Assembly (NCBI RefSeq): GCF_014647835.1
Contig: NZ_BMPY01000008.1
Span: forward strand, 177,096 to 241,095
Length of the DNA stretch: 64,000 nucleotides
Source: Microbispora rosea subsp. aerata
Lineage (GTDB): Bacteria > Actinomycetota > Actinomycetes > Streptosporangiales > Streptosporangiaceae
Reading direction: 5' to 3'
Every line of letters starts with the position of its first letter. The stretch's first letter is position 1. Both the position numbers and the translations under genes were made by a program. Under the pieces are notes generated by a model, which made no database searches, was not told the DNA's origin, and saw only the letters and a program-made list of their open reading frames with translations. Positions 16,501-24,863 of this stretch are shown here, in pieces.

Positions 16501-18975
16501 GCTCGGGTCGACGACGGCGATGGGGTGGTAGATCGACCAGATCGACACCTCGGTCGCCCCGCCGAGGCTGATCACCTCCAGGCCGGGGATCCGCGCCCGG
16601 ATGGCGTCCGGCAGCGTGACGGGGATCCAGTCGCCGGAGAGCATCGCCAGCCGCAGGCTGGAGACGTCCACGGCGGAGTCGTGCCGGAGGTATTCCTCCA
16701 GCATCTGCATCTGGGCCGGCACCGAGTTCCAGACCGTGACGCCGTGGGCGGCCAGCTGCGCCGCCCAGTGCGACGGGTCGCTGCGCAGCGCGTCGTCGGG
16801 CAGCACGAGCGCGCCGCCGACGGACAGCGGGCCGAAGATGTCGTAGACGGACAGGTCGAACCCGAGCTGGGCCAGGCCGAACACCCGGTCGTCCGCGGTC
16901 ACCGAGAACCGCGCCGTGATGTCGTCGATCGTGTTCCGCGCCGCGGCGTGGCTGATCATCACGCCCTTGGGGGTGCCGGTGGAGCCCGAGGTGTAGATGA
17001 CGTACGCGAGGTCGTCGGGCGCCGGCCGATGCGGTTTCGGCCCCGGCCGCGGCTCCAGCCGGTCGACCTCGACCGCCCGGACGCCCTCGGGCAGGTCGAG
17101 CGAGTCGCTCAGCCCGGCCAGCGTGAGCACGTGGCCGATCCCGGCGTCCTTGAGGATCGAGTTGCGCCGCAGCACGGGCTGCGTCGTGTCGATCGGCACG
17201 TACACGCCGCCGGCCAGCAGCGTGCCGAGCACGGAGACCACCTGCGCCGCGCTCTTCGGCACGACGATGCCGACGCGGTCGCCCGGCGCGCAGCCGCCCT
17301 CGGCGAGGGCCGCGGCGACCGCCCCCGCCCTGCCCATCAGCTCGGCGTAGGTCAGCGTCTCGGCGGAGGTGATCACGGCGACCCGGTCGGGAGTCCGTTC
17401 CGCCTGCGCGACCACGGTCGCGTGCAGCGGCTCCAGCGAACGCGGGGCGGCCGTGTCGTTGACCGCCGCGATGACCTCCCGCTGCGCGGCCGGCAGCTCC
17501 ACCGGGTCCGCCGCGGACCACACCGCGGGGTCGTCGACCAGCCGGTTCACCAGGTCGGCGAACGCGGAGAACATGTCCTCGACCACGCCGTCGGGAAGCA
17601 CGCCCTCGCGCACGTCCCAGTTGGCCAGCAGCCCGTCGGCGTCGCTGGAGACCTGGCAGTCGATCCAGACCTGGGGCGTCTGGGTGATGTTGTAGACGAC
17701 CTCCGCGTCGGCCAGCAGCTTGTTCGCGGTCTCCGCGTTCGTGCCGCCGATCGTGCTGGTGAACGTGACCGGCATCAACGCCTCGGCCCGGCTGCGCCGC
17801 CTGGCCAGCTCGCGCATCACCTCGACGCCCGAGCAGAGCCGGTGGTCGAGGTCGTCCCACAGCCTGAGCTGCGCGCGGTTGACCCGCTCGGCGAAGGTCT
17901 CCCCCTCGGTGAGGTCCACGGCGAACAGGCTGGTCGAGCTGAAGTCGCCGATGATCGTGGCGACGTCCGGGTGCAGGGGAAGCCGGTTTTCCTGGGTGAG
18001 GCTCAGGGTGAAGCGCGGGCTGGCGCTCCACCGTCCGACCGTCTCGGCGAAGGCCTGCAGCAGCGCGCTCGACGCGCTGACGCCCGCCGCGCCGGCGCGC
18101 TCGTTGAGCAGGTTCCACCGCGCGGCGGACAGGCGCAGCTCGTGCCGGTGGAACTTCGGCGGCGCGTCGCGGGCGTCGTCGCGCAACGGCAGCACCGGGG
18201 CCGGCGGCAGCGAGTCGATGCGGCTGAACCAGTAGTCGCGGTCGCGCTGGTAACGCGTGCCTTCCACGACCCCGCGCGCGCCGAGGACGTAGTCGCGGAA
18301 GGTGATCTCCGGCGCGGGGGGCAGCGTCTTCCCGGCGCACAGCGCGCCGAACTCGCCGAGCAGCATCTGCATGCTGCGGTAGTCGCACAAAAGCAGGTCG
18401 AAGGCGATGTGCAGGATCAGCCGCTCGCCGGTCTCGGTCGTCCGCAGGTCGAACAGCGGCCACTGGTCGGTGCGCCGCACCTGGTGCGACATCGCCTCCC
18501 TGGTCGCCTCCAGCTTGTCCGGGTCCTCACGCCTGACCTCGTAGTGGGGCACCTCCGGCAGGACGCGCTGATAGCCGTCCGCGGAGATCACCGCGCGCAG
18601 CATGTCGTGCCGCTCGATGAGCTGGTTCCACGCCTGCTCGATCGTGTCCGCGTACGACAACGGAAGCGCGAGCTCCATGTAGCCGTGGCAGGCGACCCCG
18701 CCGTAGTCGAACGCGTTGCTCCGGCCGACCAGGTACGCCGACTGCACGTCGGTGAGCGGGAACGGCTCGAACCGGGCGCCGGGATCGGGGACGATCCCGG
18801 GGCCGTACTCCTGCTTGCGCAGGTGCTCCAGCACGGCGGCCTTGTTCGTCCGCAGCCAGGTCAGCCGTTCCGGCGTCATGACGCCCTTGGGCGCGCGATA
18901 GCGGAGCTGCCCGTCCTGTTCGTAGAGCACGCAACCCTCGGCGGTGAGGCCGGCAAGCATCTCGGCTATGTCCAC
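13558..18975 (-). CDS. NRPS: docking-Cy-A(MT)-PCP-TE, cysteine-specific (PchF-like)
   Basis: 1805 aa; GTG start with GGGAG upstream. Order: TubC-type N-terminal docking helix domain (residues 1-55, CVLYEQDGQLRYRAPKGVMT); heterocyclisation domain with the DxxxxDxxS motif as D193-LLLC-D198-YRS201; adenylation domain (YVIYTSGSTGTPKG); a methyltransferase inserted in the A domain with intact SAM motif LLEIGAGVGG; a second half of A ending NGKVDRATLD; PCP (FFDLGGDSLL); and a C-terminal thioesterase. Pocket residues read by eye give D-L-Y-N-M-S-L-I-W, the Cys-type code of pyochelin/yersiniabactin synthetases. The TE elbow is GYCMGG: the nucleophile is Cys1583 (codon TGC at 14227-14229) instead of Ser. 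It should add the second Cys, cyclise, N- or C-methylate and release the product. Confidence 0.93.
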   Translation of the reverse strand: MDIAEMLAGLTAEGCVLYEQDGQLRYRAPKGVMTPERLTWLRTNKAAVLEHLRKQEYGPGIVPDPGARFEPFPLTDVQSAYLVGRSNAFDYGGVACHGYMELALPLSYADTIEQAWNQLIERHDMLRAVISADGYQRVLPEVPHYEVRREDPDKLEATREAMSHQVRRTDQWPLFDLRTTETGERLILHIAFDLLLCDYRSMQMLLGEFGALCAGKTLPPAPEITFRDYVLGARGVVEGTRYQRDRDYWFSRIDSLPPAPVLPLRDDARDAPPKFHRHELRLSAARWNLLNERAGAAGVSASSALLQAFAETVGRWSASPRFTLSLTQENRLPLHPDVATIIGDFSSTSLFAVDLTEGETFAERVNRAQLRLWDDLDHRLCSGVEVMRELARRRSRAEALMPVTFTSTIGGTNAETANKLLADAEVVYNITQTPQVWIDCQVSSDADGLLANWDVREGVLPDGVVEDMFSAFADLVNRLVDDPAVWSAADPVELPAAQREVIAAVNDTAAPRSLEPLHATVVAQAERTPDRVAVITSAETLTYAELMGRAGAVAAALAEGGCAPGDRVGIVVPKSAAQVVSVLGTLLAGGVYVPIDTTQPVLRRNSILKDAGIGHVLTLAGLSDSLDLPEGVRAVEVDRLEPRPGPKPHRPAPDDLAYVIYTSGSTGTPKGVMISHAAARNTIDDITARFSVTADDRVFGLAQLGFDLSVYDIFGPLSVGGALVLPDDALRSDPSHWAAQLAAHGVTVWNSVPAQMQMLEEYLRHDSAVDVSSLRLAMLSGDWIPVTLPDAIRARIPGLEVISLGGATEVSIWSIYHPIAVVDPSAPSIPYGKPLANQTFHVLDSLMRECPVHVTGELYIGGVGLAKGYLGDPERTRERFVRHPVTGAPLYRTGDLGRRHPDGVIEFLGRMDRQVKLNGHRIELAEIEAALQTCEDVDLAAVAVQGDGPARRLVAFVEPARTERRPLPDDLRPRAIERGAELVRGVEDAHVAEMIGLLDAVALDSMAEMLTEAGFFTTPDAAHTPEEIIEAIEVAPENHHLVQRWLNALTDEGRIVRDALAGTYRGELLVDPEAHREKLRRIDELAELTNWGSEFLRYMRVSEENLVPLLRNDVSGLQLLFPEGKFGPAEATYRDNLISRYNNEIVISAVRDIARARTGPGPLRLLEIGAGVGGTSTALIPALADLDVDYLFTDLSHFFLNAAKEHFRDFDWVRFGLFDLNRDYRAQGLAPNSFDVVLMSNVIHNAKHVGKALDRIREMLAPGGWLVFIEATREVYSIMTSMEYNSGLTGFEDERKDDGRVFLSRDRWLHLLREAGGEVAFCLPESDKAISGVGPQTFAVRFKPDRADVRQERLIGHLSERLPSYMIPAEFQIVDRIPLTGNGKVDRATLDAWAASGHGGGRNEATGEAPRPGLEQAIAALWTEVLPVEFVSREASFFDLGGDSLLVARLVTRLRENLPQAAAMDWDDVLRLVMNRPTVAALAAQLGADGAGARSATSVVRINTVDTGAATRVLIHDGTGTLIPYRALIRELSDHVPLLGVVIDDPGLFLSGDPRTQVDELANRHTEALLAAGVERVHLVGYCMGGLLAPELANRLRKAGVEVTGLTAISSYRVPYLVEDDLMAEYLCARLVQVDPVDLGYPADEIGIRDLIQAVVTRHDKAIPQGSLVGEPASALTEAGAQAQRYFQKLAERSQEDRLRAIGEKMPASDDELGSVEWMSRFLRIIKHSLITVATHMPTQYEQPATFVRQTGDAQIFPGMQADMTEYWQQVCVGGLRIVDVPGDHFTCMSPANVGATADVLLAGD

Positions 18976-19041
18976 GACTTCTCCCTTTTTCGATTAAGAG
19001 GCGGATCGAGTAGCCAGGTCGGGCGAAACGCAGCTAGCCGT

Positions 19042-22000
19042 TCACAACGCGCCTTCTTCGAATCCCTCGCCGCCGTCCCAGCCGCCGTTCGCCGTGGTGA
19101 GCTCTTCCAGCAGTCGTCCCAGCCCGGCGACGGTCGGCGTACGCATGACCTCCCGCATGGGCAGCTCGACGCCCATCGCCCCGCGCACCTCGGCGACGAA
19201 GCGGGTCGCGAGAAGGCTGTCGCCGCCGAGCCGGAAGAAGTTCTCGTCCCGGCCCACCGAGTCCAGCCCGAGCAGCTTCATCCACCGTTCGGCGACGAAC
19301 ACCTCGATGGGGCCCTGCGGCGGGTCGCCCACGTCGCGCGGCCGGTCGACGGACTGCTCGAGGATGGTCTGTATCTGCCGCCGGTCGACCTTCCCGTTGG
19401 CGCTGAGCGGCAGCGCGGGCAGCACGGCGACGTGGGCCGGGACCATGTGCTCCGGCAGCCGGTCCGTCGCCCAGGCCCGCAGCTCGGCCACGTCGACGCC
19501 GGTCGTCGTCTCGGGCCGGTCCGCCGACAGCAGGATCTCGCCGGTGGCCTCGGCGCGCAGCACCCGCACGTCGCGCAGTCCCGCCGCGGCGCAGGCGCGC
19601 GTCCACCGCTCGGGGCCGTACAACCAGGCGGAGCCCGGCCGGCTCTGGTCGAACCTCCCCGCGCGCGCCTCGAGCGGCAGCGCGGTCACCAGCGCGAGGG
19701 GCGCGGGGTGAGCGCGTTCGAGCAGGTAGAGACGTCCACCCGGGGCGAGCAGCAGGGCCATGGTGGCCACCGCCGTCTCCGGGTCGGGCATCCGGCTCAG
19801 GGTGTTGTTCGCCACGACGGCGTCGAACGCGTGGACGTGCTGCCCCGCGATGGCGGCGGCGCCCTGCACCGCGATGTTCGCGCGGTGCCCGCGGTCGCGC
19901 AGCCACGTCTCGGCCTTGGCCAGCACCGGCTTCGACGAGCCGAGCAGCATGTATTCGACCGCCTCGCCGGGAAGCTCCGCGAGCAGGCGCGCGCCGCCGC
20001 GGCCGCTGACCACGTCCCACTCGGCGACGGCGGGCGGCTCGGCGCCGCCGGTGCGCGCCCGCAGGTCGTCCGCGACGGCCCCGAGGCAGCCGGCCGTCGT
20101 CGGCATCAGGTCGCCGAGGGCCTCCGGAGCCAGCACCGGGTCGTCCAGCAGCGCGGCGGCGTCCGCGTCGCCGGAGACGATGGCCCGCAGGAGCGGCGTG
20201 GCCCACTCCAGCGCCGTCGCGATGGTCTCGAACGGCGTCCCGCGGGTGGACTCGCGGACCTCTTTGATCCACGTCGGGCTCGTGACGTCGTCCCATCGGG
20301 GGCCGGGCCGGTAGGGATCGCCGGCCGTCAGCACGCGGCGCTGCGCGAGGTAGGCGAGCCAGATGTCCGCGACCGGACGCTGCTGCGCGCAGACGGACAG
20401 GTGGCCGTCCTGCCCGACCAGCGGCGCGAGCACCTCGGCCAGCAGGATCTCCACGAGCCGGTGCTCGATCAGGTGCGGATCGGACGCGTCCTCGACCTCG
20501 GTGGCGGGCGGCAGGAACGCCTCCCACGGGCGTTCTCCCCCGGTGCCGTCGGTGTCTTCCGCGGCCCGGTCCGGCGCCGCCGTACGCTCGACCACGGCGG
20601 CGACCACCTCCTTGCGGCCCTCGCTGACCGCGACGGCCACGGCCTGGGCGACCGAGGGATGCGCCTGCAGGCAGGACTCGATCTCCCCCAGCTCCACCCG
20701 GAAGCCGTTGATCTTCACCTGGTGGTCGAGGCGGCCGAGGAACTCCAGGTTGCCGTCCGGCCAGTAGCGGCCGAGGTCGCCGGTGCGATACCAGCGCTCG
20801 CCGTCGTGCTCGGGGAAGCGCTCCGCGGTCAGCTCGGGGTCGCCCCGGTAGCCGAGGGCGACGCCGGCGCCGCCGATCCACAGCTCGCCCGGCACCCAGT
20901 CGGGGCAGTCCCGGCCGCGGCCGTCCACCACCCGGAACTTCTGGTTCCGCAGCGGCTTGCCGTACGGGATCGACCGCCAGCCCGCCGGGACCTCGGTGAC
21001 CTCGAAGGAGTTCGACCAGATCGCGGCCTCGGTGGCGCCGCCGAGCGAGATGAACCGGCACCGGCCGCCGGTGGCGGCGGCCAGGCGTCCGGGCAGGTCG
21101 AGCCCGATCCAGTCGCCGGACAGCAGGGCCAGGCGGAGCGTGCCGGGGAGCGCGGCGCCGTCGGCCGCGGTGAGCAGCATGTCGAGCAGGGCCGGGACGG
21201 TGTTCCAGACGGTCACCCCGTGCCGCCGGCACAGTCTCAGCCACTCGTTGGCGTCGCGCCTGCCGGACTCCGGCACCAGGACGGCGGCGCCGCCCACCGC
21301 GAGCAGCCCGAAGATGTCCCACACCGACAGGTCGAAGTCCAGCGCGGACACCGCCAGCACGCGGTCGCCGGCCCCGACGCCGAACCGCTCGTTGATGTCC
21401 TCGACGGTGTTGACCGAGGCGCGGTGGCTGAGCTCGACCCCCTTGGGCAGGCCCGTGGAGCCCGAGGTGAAGATCACGTAGGCGGGGTCGCCGGGGTCGG
21501 CGGGCACCGGCGCGGCGAGCGGCGGCGCGAGCATCGCCTCGTCGATCGGCAGCACCTCGACCTCGGCGCCGGCCGGCTCCTGGAGGCCGCCGTCGAGGAT
21601 CAGCGCGGCGCCGCTGAGCTCGAGGATGCGGGCGCGGCGCTCGGCCGGCTGGTCCACGCCGATCGGCACGTACGCGGCGCCCGCGGCGAGGACGCCGAGC
21701 ACGGCGGCGATCTGCTGCGGGCCCTTGGGGGCGATCACGGCGACGTACGAGCCCCGGCCGACGCCGCGCTGCGCCAGCGCGCCGGCGATGCCCAGGGCGC
21801 GGCGCGCCAGCTCGTCGTGGGTCATCACCTCGTCGTCGCCCCACAGCAGGGCGGGCCGGCCGGCCCGCTCGGCGGCGTGCTCGAAGAACGCCGTGTGCAG
21901 GAGGTTGCCGGTGAGCGGGCGGGTGTCGGAGTTGACCTCCGCGCGCCGCTCCCGCTGCGCGGCCGGCAGCGGAATCTCCGGCAGCGCGGACTCCCAGTCG

Positions 22001-23607
22001 CCGGCCAGCAGGCCGCGGACCAGCGCCTCGTAGGCCGACATCATCGCGTCGAGCATGCCGTCCGGGAAAAGCTCCTCGACGGCGTCCCAGACCATCCGCA
22101 CCCCGCCGTCGCGCGTGCGGTAGATCTGGTGGTCGAGCCAGATCTGCGGGGTCTGGGAGATCATCCACGACGCGTCGCCGAAACGGGCCGCGAACTCGTC
22201 CGGGATCAGCGGCGCCGACAGGTCGAGGGAGAACACGACCGGCGCCGTGCGCGGCGCGTCCCGGTCGGTGCGGGCGAGGTCGCGCAGCACGTCGACGCCG
22301 GTGTAGGCGGCGTGCCCGATGTCCTCGTGCATCTGCCGCTGCACGGCGCGCGCGCACTCGGCGAAGCTGCCGCCGGACAGCTTCACCTCGAGCAGCAGCA
22401 GGCCGGTGAAGTCGCCGATGAGCTTCATGATCTCGGGGTGCGCGTCGAGGTCGCGGTCGAACAGCGGCAGGTTGAGCAGGAAGTGCTCGTCGCCGCTCCA
22501 CCGGCTCAGGACCAGGGCGTACGCCGTCGCGAGCACCGCGGCGGGCGTGAGGCCCGCCTCCCCCGCCCGCCGTTCCATGACCGCCCACTCGTCCTCCGTG
22601 AGGCCGAAGTAGCGGCGGACGAACCGCGGCGCGGCCACCGCCTCCGGCTCGGTCGCCAGGGGCAGCTTCGGCCCGCCGGGCAGCGACGGCAACCGGTTGT
22701 GCCAGTACGCGCGCGCCCGCTCGGCCTCCGTACGGCGGACGCCGGCCTGGTCGGCGAGGTAGCGCCCGAACGTGTAGGTGACCGGGTCGAGGCCGTCGGG
22801 GTCGTCGTACAGGACGGCCAGTTCGGTGAGCATCAGCCGGAAGCTCGCCAGGTCGGCGGCGAGGAGGTCGATGTTGAAGTGGAGCCGGTCCACCCCGCCG
22901 GGCAGCCGGGTGAGCTGGACGTCGAAGACCTCTCCCTGGTCGACGCGCAGGATCCGGTGCGACAGCCGGTCGCGCAGCTCCAGGGCCGCCGCCGACGCCT
23001 CCTCGGCGGTGCGGGCGCGGAAGTCGTGGACGGTCAGGCCCCGCCAGGGGGACTCCGGCAGCACCCGGTGCATCGCGTCGTCGCCGAACTTCGTCCGCAG
23101 CATGGGGTGGCGCTCGATCAGAGCCCGCACGGCCCGCTCGAAACGCGGCGGGTCCACCTCCGCCACGTCGAATTCCAGGTAGTTGTGACAGCCGACGCCG
23201 CCAAGGGGCTGGTGCTCGGCGCGGCCGAACAGATAGGCCTGCTGCACCGGCGTGAGCGGAAAGACCAGGTCCGACCCGTCGCCGCGCTCCACCTCGGCCT
23301 CGGGGGCAGGCGGCTGCGGCGCCGGCGCGGCGGCGCCGGGGGCGATCAGCTCGAACCACGCCGACAGCCGTGGATCATCGGCAAGCTGCGCGAACGTGAC
23401 CTCGGTGCCGGAACGGTTGAGCCGGTTCGCCAGGCGCATCAGCTCGAGCGACTGCAAGCCGAGCTCGAAGACGTTGCTGTCGTCGTCCGCCTCGGTCAGC
23501 TCGATGCCCAGCAGGTCGGAGACCACACGGCGCAGAGCGTCCCGGTCCGTCACGGCATCGGTGGCGCCGTTGGCCGCCGCGCCGCGGTCGACATTCTCCG
23601 TTAACAT
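19042..23607 (-). CDS. NRPS: ArCP-Cy-A(E/MT-like)-PCP, cysteine-specific (PchE-like)
   Basis: 1521 aa from the ATG at 23607, preceded by GGGAGC; an ATG at 23634 is less well placed. Order: aryl carrier protein (residues 24-85, FELGLQSLELM, Ser53); Cy domain with D247-LLAA-D252-LAS255; A domain (YVIFTSGSTGLPKG; pocket D-L-W-N-L-S-L-I-W, cysteine type); an MT-like insertion of about 350 residues whose SAM loop is eroded (VVSGRGGARLL); A10 NGKVDRRQI; PCP (FFRLGGDSLL). PchE has the same layout, and there the degenerate MT domain acts as an epimerase. It should receive the aryl starter from the ligase at 27399, add Cys and form the first thiazoline before passing it to the 13558-18975 protein. No TE is present. 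Confidence 0.93.
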   Translation of the reverse strand: MLTENVDRGAAANGATDAVTDRDALRRVVSDLLGIELTEADDDSNVFELGLQSLELMRLANRLNRSGTEVTFAQLADDPRLSAWFELIAPGAAAPAPQPPAPEAEVERGDGSDLVFPLTPVQQAYLFGRAEHQPLGGVGCHNYLEFDVAEVDPPRFERAVRALIERHPMLRTKFGDDAMHRVLPESPWRGLTVHDFRARTAEEASAAALELRDRLSHRILRVDQGEVFDVQLTRLPGGVDRLHFNIDLLAADLASFRLMLTELAVLYDDPDGLDPVTYTFGRYLADQAGVRRTEAERARAYWHNRLPSLPGGPKLPLATEPEAVAAPRFVRRYFGLTEDEWAVMERRAGEAGLTPAAVLATAYALVLSRWSGDEHFLLNLPLFDRDLDAHPEIMKLIGDFTGLLLLEVKLSGGSFAECARAVQRQMHEDIGHAAYTGVDVLRDLARTDRDAPRTAPVVFSLDLSAPLIPDEFAARFGDASWMISQTPQIWLDHQIYRTRDGGVRMVWDAVEELFPDGMLDAMMSAYEALVRGLLAGDWESALPEIPLPAAQRERRAEVNSDTRPLTGNLLHTAFFEHAAERAGRPALLWGDDEVMTHDELARRALGIAGALAQRGVGRGSYVAVIAPKGPQQIAAVLGVLAAGAAYVPIGVDQPAERRARILELSGAALILDGGLQEPAGAEVEVLPIDEAMLAPPLAAPVPADPGDPAYVIFTSGSTGLPKGVELSHRASVNTVEDINERFGVGAGDRVLAVSALDFDLSVWDIFGLLAVGGAAVLVPESGRRDANEWLRLCRRHGVTVWNTVPALLDMLLTAADGAALPGTLRLALLSGDWIGLDLPGRLAAATGGRCRFISLGGATEAAIWSNSFEVTEVPAGWRSIPYGKPLRNQKFRVVDGRGRDCPDWVPGELWIGGAGVALGYRGDPELTAERFPEHDGERWYRTGDLGRYWPDGNLEFLGRLDHQVKINGFRVELGEIESCLQAHPSVAQAVAVAVSEGRKEVVAAVVERTAAPDRAAEDTDGTGGERPWEAFLPPATEVEDASDPHLIEHRLVEILLAEVLAPLVGQDGHLSVCAQQRPVADIWLAYLAQRRVLTAGDPYRPGPRWDDVTSPTWIKEVRESTRGTPFETIATALEWATPLLRAIVSGDADAAALLDDPVLAPEALGDLMPTTAGCLGAVADDLRARTGGAEPPAVAEWDVVSGRGGARLLAELPGEAVEYMLLGSSKPVLAKAETWLRDRGHRANIAVQGAAAIAGQHVHAFDAVVANNTLSRMPDPETAVATMALLLAPGGRLYLLERAHPAPLALVTALPLEARAGRFDQSRPGSAWLYGPERWTRACAAAGLRDVRVLRAEATGEILLSADRPETTTGVDVAELRAWATDRLPEHMVPAHVAVLPALPLSANGKVDRRQIQTILEQSVDRPRDVGDPPQGPIEVFVAERWMKLLGLDSVGRDENFFRLGGDSLLATRFVAEVRGAMGVELPMREVMRTPTVAGLGRLLEELTTANGGWDGGEGFEEGAL

Positions 23608-23901
23608 TTCCAAGCTCCCTTGCGCGCGATCCACTTCACAGCGGCGTAATTCAAAACGGTGGCCGGCGCGAAGGAATCCGCCTTATATTTCCGGCCGACT
23701 GGGATGCAAGGTTGGCTTCTAGGAAATCGGACATCAGCACCGCACGGTGCCGATCCCGACTCTAACAGCCGGGTCCCGCACCGACAATACAAGACCGGCC
23801 CGGCCGAAGAGTATTGTGAATAATGCAGGCGGCCCCCTGAAGAACGCACATCCCGGATATTGCGGGACCGCCGCCGGTCCGGACGTGTGACCTTCCATCC
23901 C
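23608..23901. promoter_or_regulatory. NRPS leader with spaced inverted repeat
   Basis: A gap of about 290 bases in an otherwise tight operon, locally AT-rich. It contains ACAATAC (23784-23790) and GTATTGT (23811-23817) as perfect inverted arms around a GGCC-C-GGCC core, a possible operator or internal promoter for the NRPS genes. No classical Zur or IdeR box was recognised. Confidence 0.4.
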
Positions 23902-24807
23902 CTATCGCGAGCTGCCCGCCAGCCTGACCAGGGATTCCCCCAGCATCGTTTCCGGGGCGCCCAGGTCGTAAGGCAGATCGAAATGATTGCGAATCGGCAC
24001 GACAAAATCCGTCGCCCGGCCGCCGAGAGCCCGGACGGCGGCCGCGAACTCCCGCTGCTGCCTGCCGTACTCGTCGGTCTCGTTTTCCCCGAGCGCGACG
24101 ACCAGCGGCGGCAGATCGGAACGCAGATTATGCATGGGGCTGCACGCGCGGGCGGCGGCGACATCGAGCCCCAACGCGTCGTTTACATAGGTGTAACAAA
24201 TTGGTTCGAGGTCGTAGACGCCGCTTATCAGGATCGCGCCGGCGACCGCCTCGGACGGCCGCATGCCGCACGCCTTCCAGCCGGGCTCGTCGAGCAGCGT
24301 CATGGCGACGAGATGCGCGCCCGCGGAATGACCGCTCAGCACGATCGGCCCCGGAGCGCCGGGCAGCCGATCGGTGTTGCCGCATATCCACCGGATGCCG
24401 TCGGCGACCATGGCGATGATTTCCGGCATTGTGTATGTCGGCGCCAGGCCATAGCCGAGCACCGCGACGGAGACTCCCCGCGCGACCAGGTCGGACGCCA
24501 TGAAACCCGACTCGTCCCGGCTTATCTGCTGCCAGTATCCGCCGTGGACGTACACCAGCAGCGGGGCGCCCTCCCGGCCGGCGGGATAGAAGTCGAGCAG
24601 CTGCTCGGGCCTGGGGCCGTACCGCATCCCGACGCGCACGCCCGGCATCCGCCGCGCCCGCGCGGTCCGCTCCGCGTACTCGCGCAGATAGACATCGACG
24701 TCGTCGACGCACGAACTCGGCGAATACTGAATTTCCAGGGTCCGTCGATCGTAGGAGCGATACATCGTCACATCGCTTTCCGCGTCGGGCGTCGAGGTCT
24801 TCGGCAT
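23902..24807 (-). CDS. Kynurenine formamidase-like alpha/beta hydrolase
   Basis: 301 aa from the ATG at 24807; an ATG at 24765 is also possible, as neither has a strong ribosome site. It has an N-terminal QYSPSS signature, the oxyanion motif HGGYW typical of AFMID-type arylformamidases, nucleophile GHSAGA, Asp in VALGENETDEYG and terminal His in RNHFDLP. The expected reaction is hydrolysis of N-formylkynurenine, or a chlorinated/hydroxylated form, to kynurenine plus formate. It lies directly downstream of a tryptophan halogenase and a TDO, the gene set used for 4-chlorokynurenine and for quinoxaline/quinaldate starters. The gene order strongly supports this substrate. Confidence 0.85.
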   Translation of the reverse strand: MPKTSTPDAESDVTMYRSYDRRTLEIQYSPSSCVDDVDVYLREYAERTARARRMPGVRVGMRYGPRPEQLLDFYPAGREGAPLLVYVHGGYWQQISRDESGFMASDLVARGVSVAVLGYGLAPTYTMPEIIAMVADGIRWICGNTDRLPGAPGPIVLSGHSAGAHLVAMTLLDEPGWKACGMRPSEAVAGAILISGVYDLEPICYTYVNDALGLDVAAARACSPMHNLRSDLPPLVVALGENETDEYGRQQREFAAAVRALGGRATDFVVPIRNHFDLPYDLGAPETMLGESLVRLAGSSR

Positions 24808-24863
24808 ACGCCGGGAGCCCGGCACGTGACGTGGCCGGACTCCCGGGAGGTTTCGGCTGGGGC

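Noticed and set aside
13378-23604. Open frame of 3408 codons on the plus strand
   Set aside because: It is the antisense shadow of the two NRPS genes. It is Arg/His/Gly-rich, has no domain resemblance and arises from third-position GC bias.
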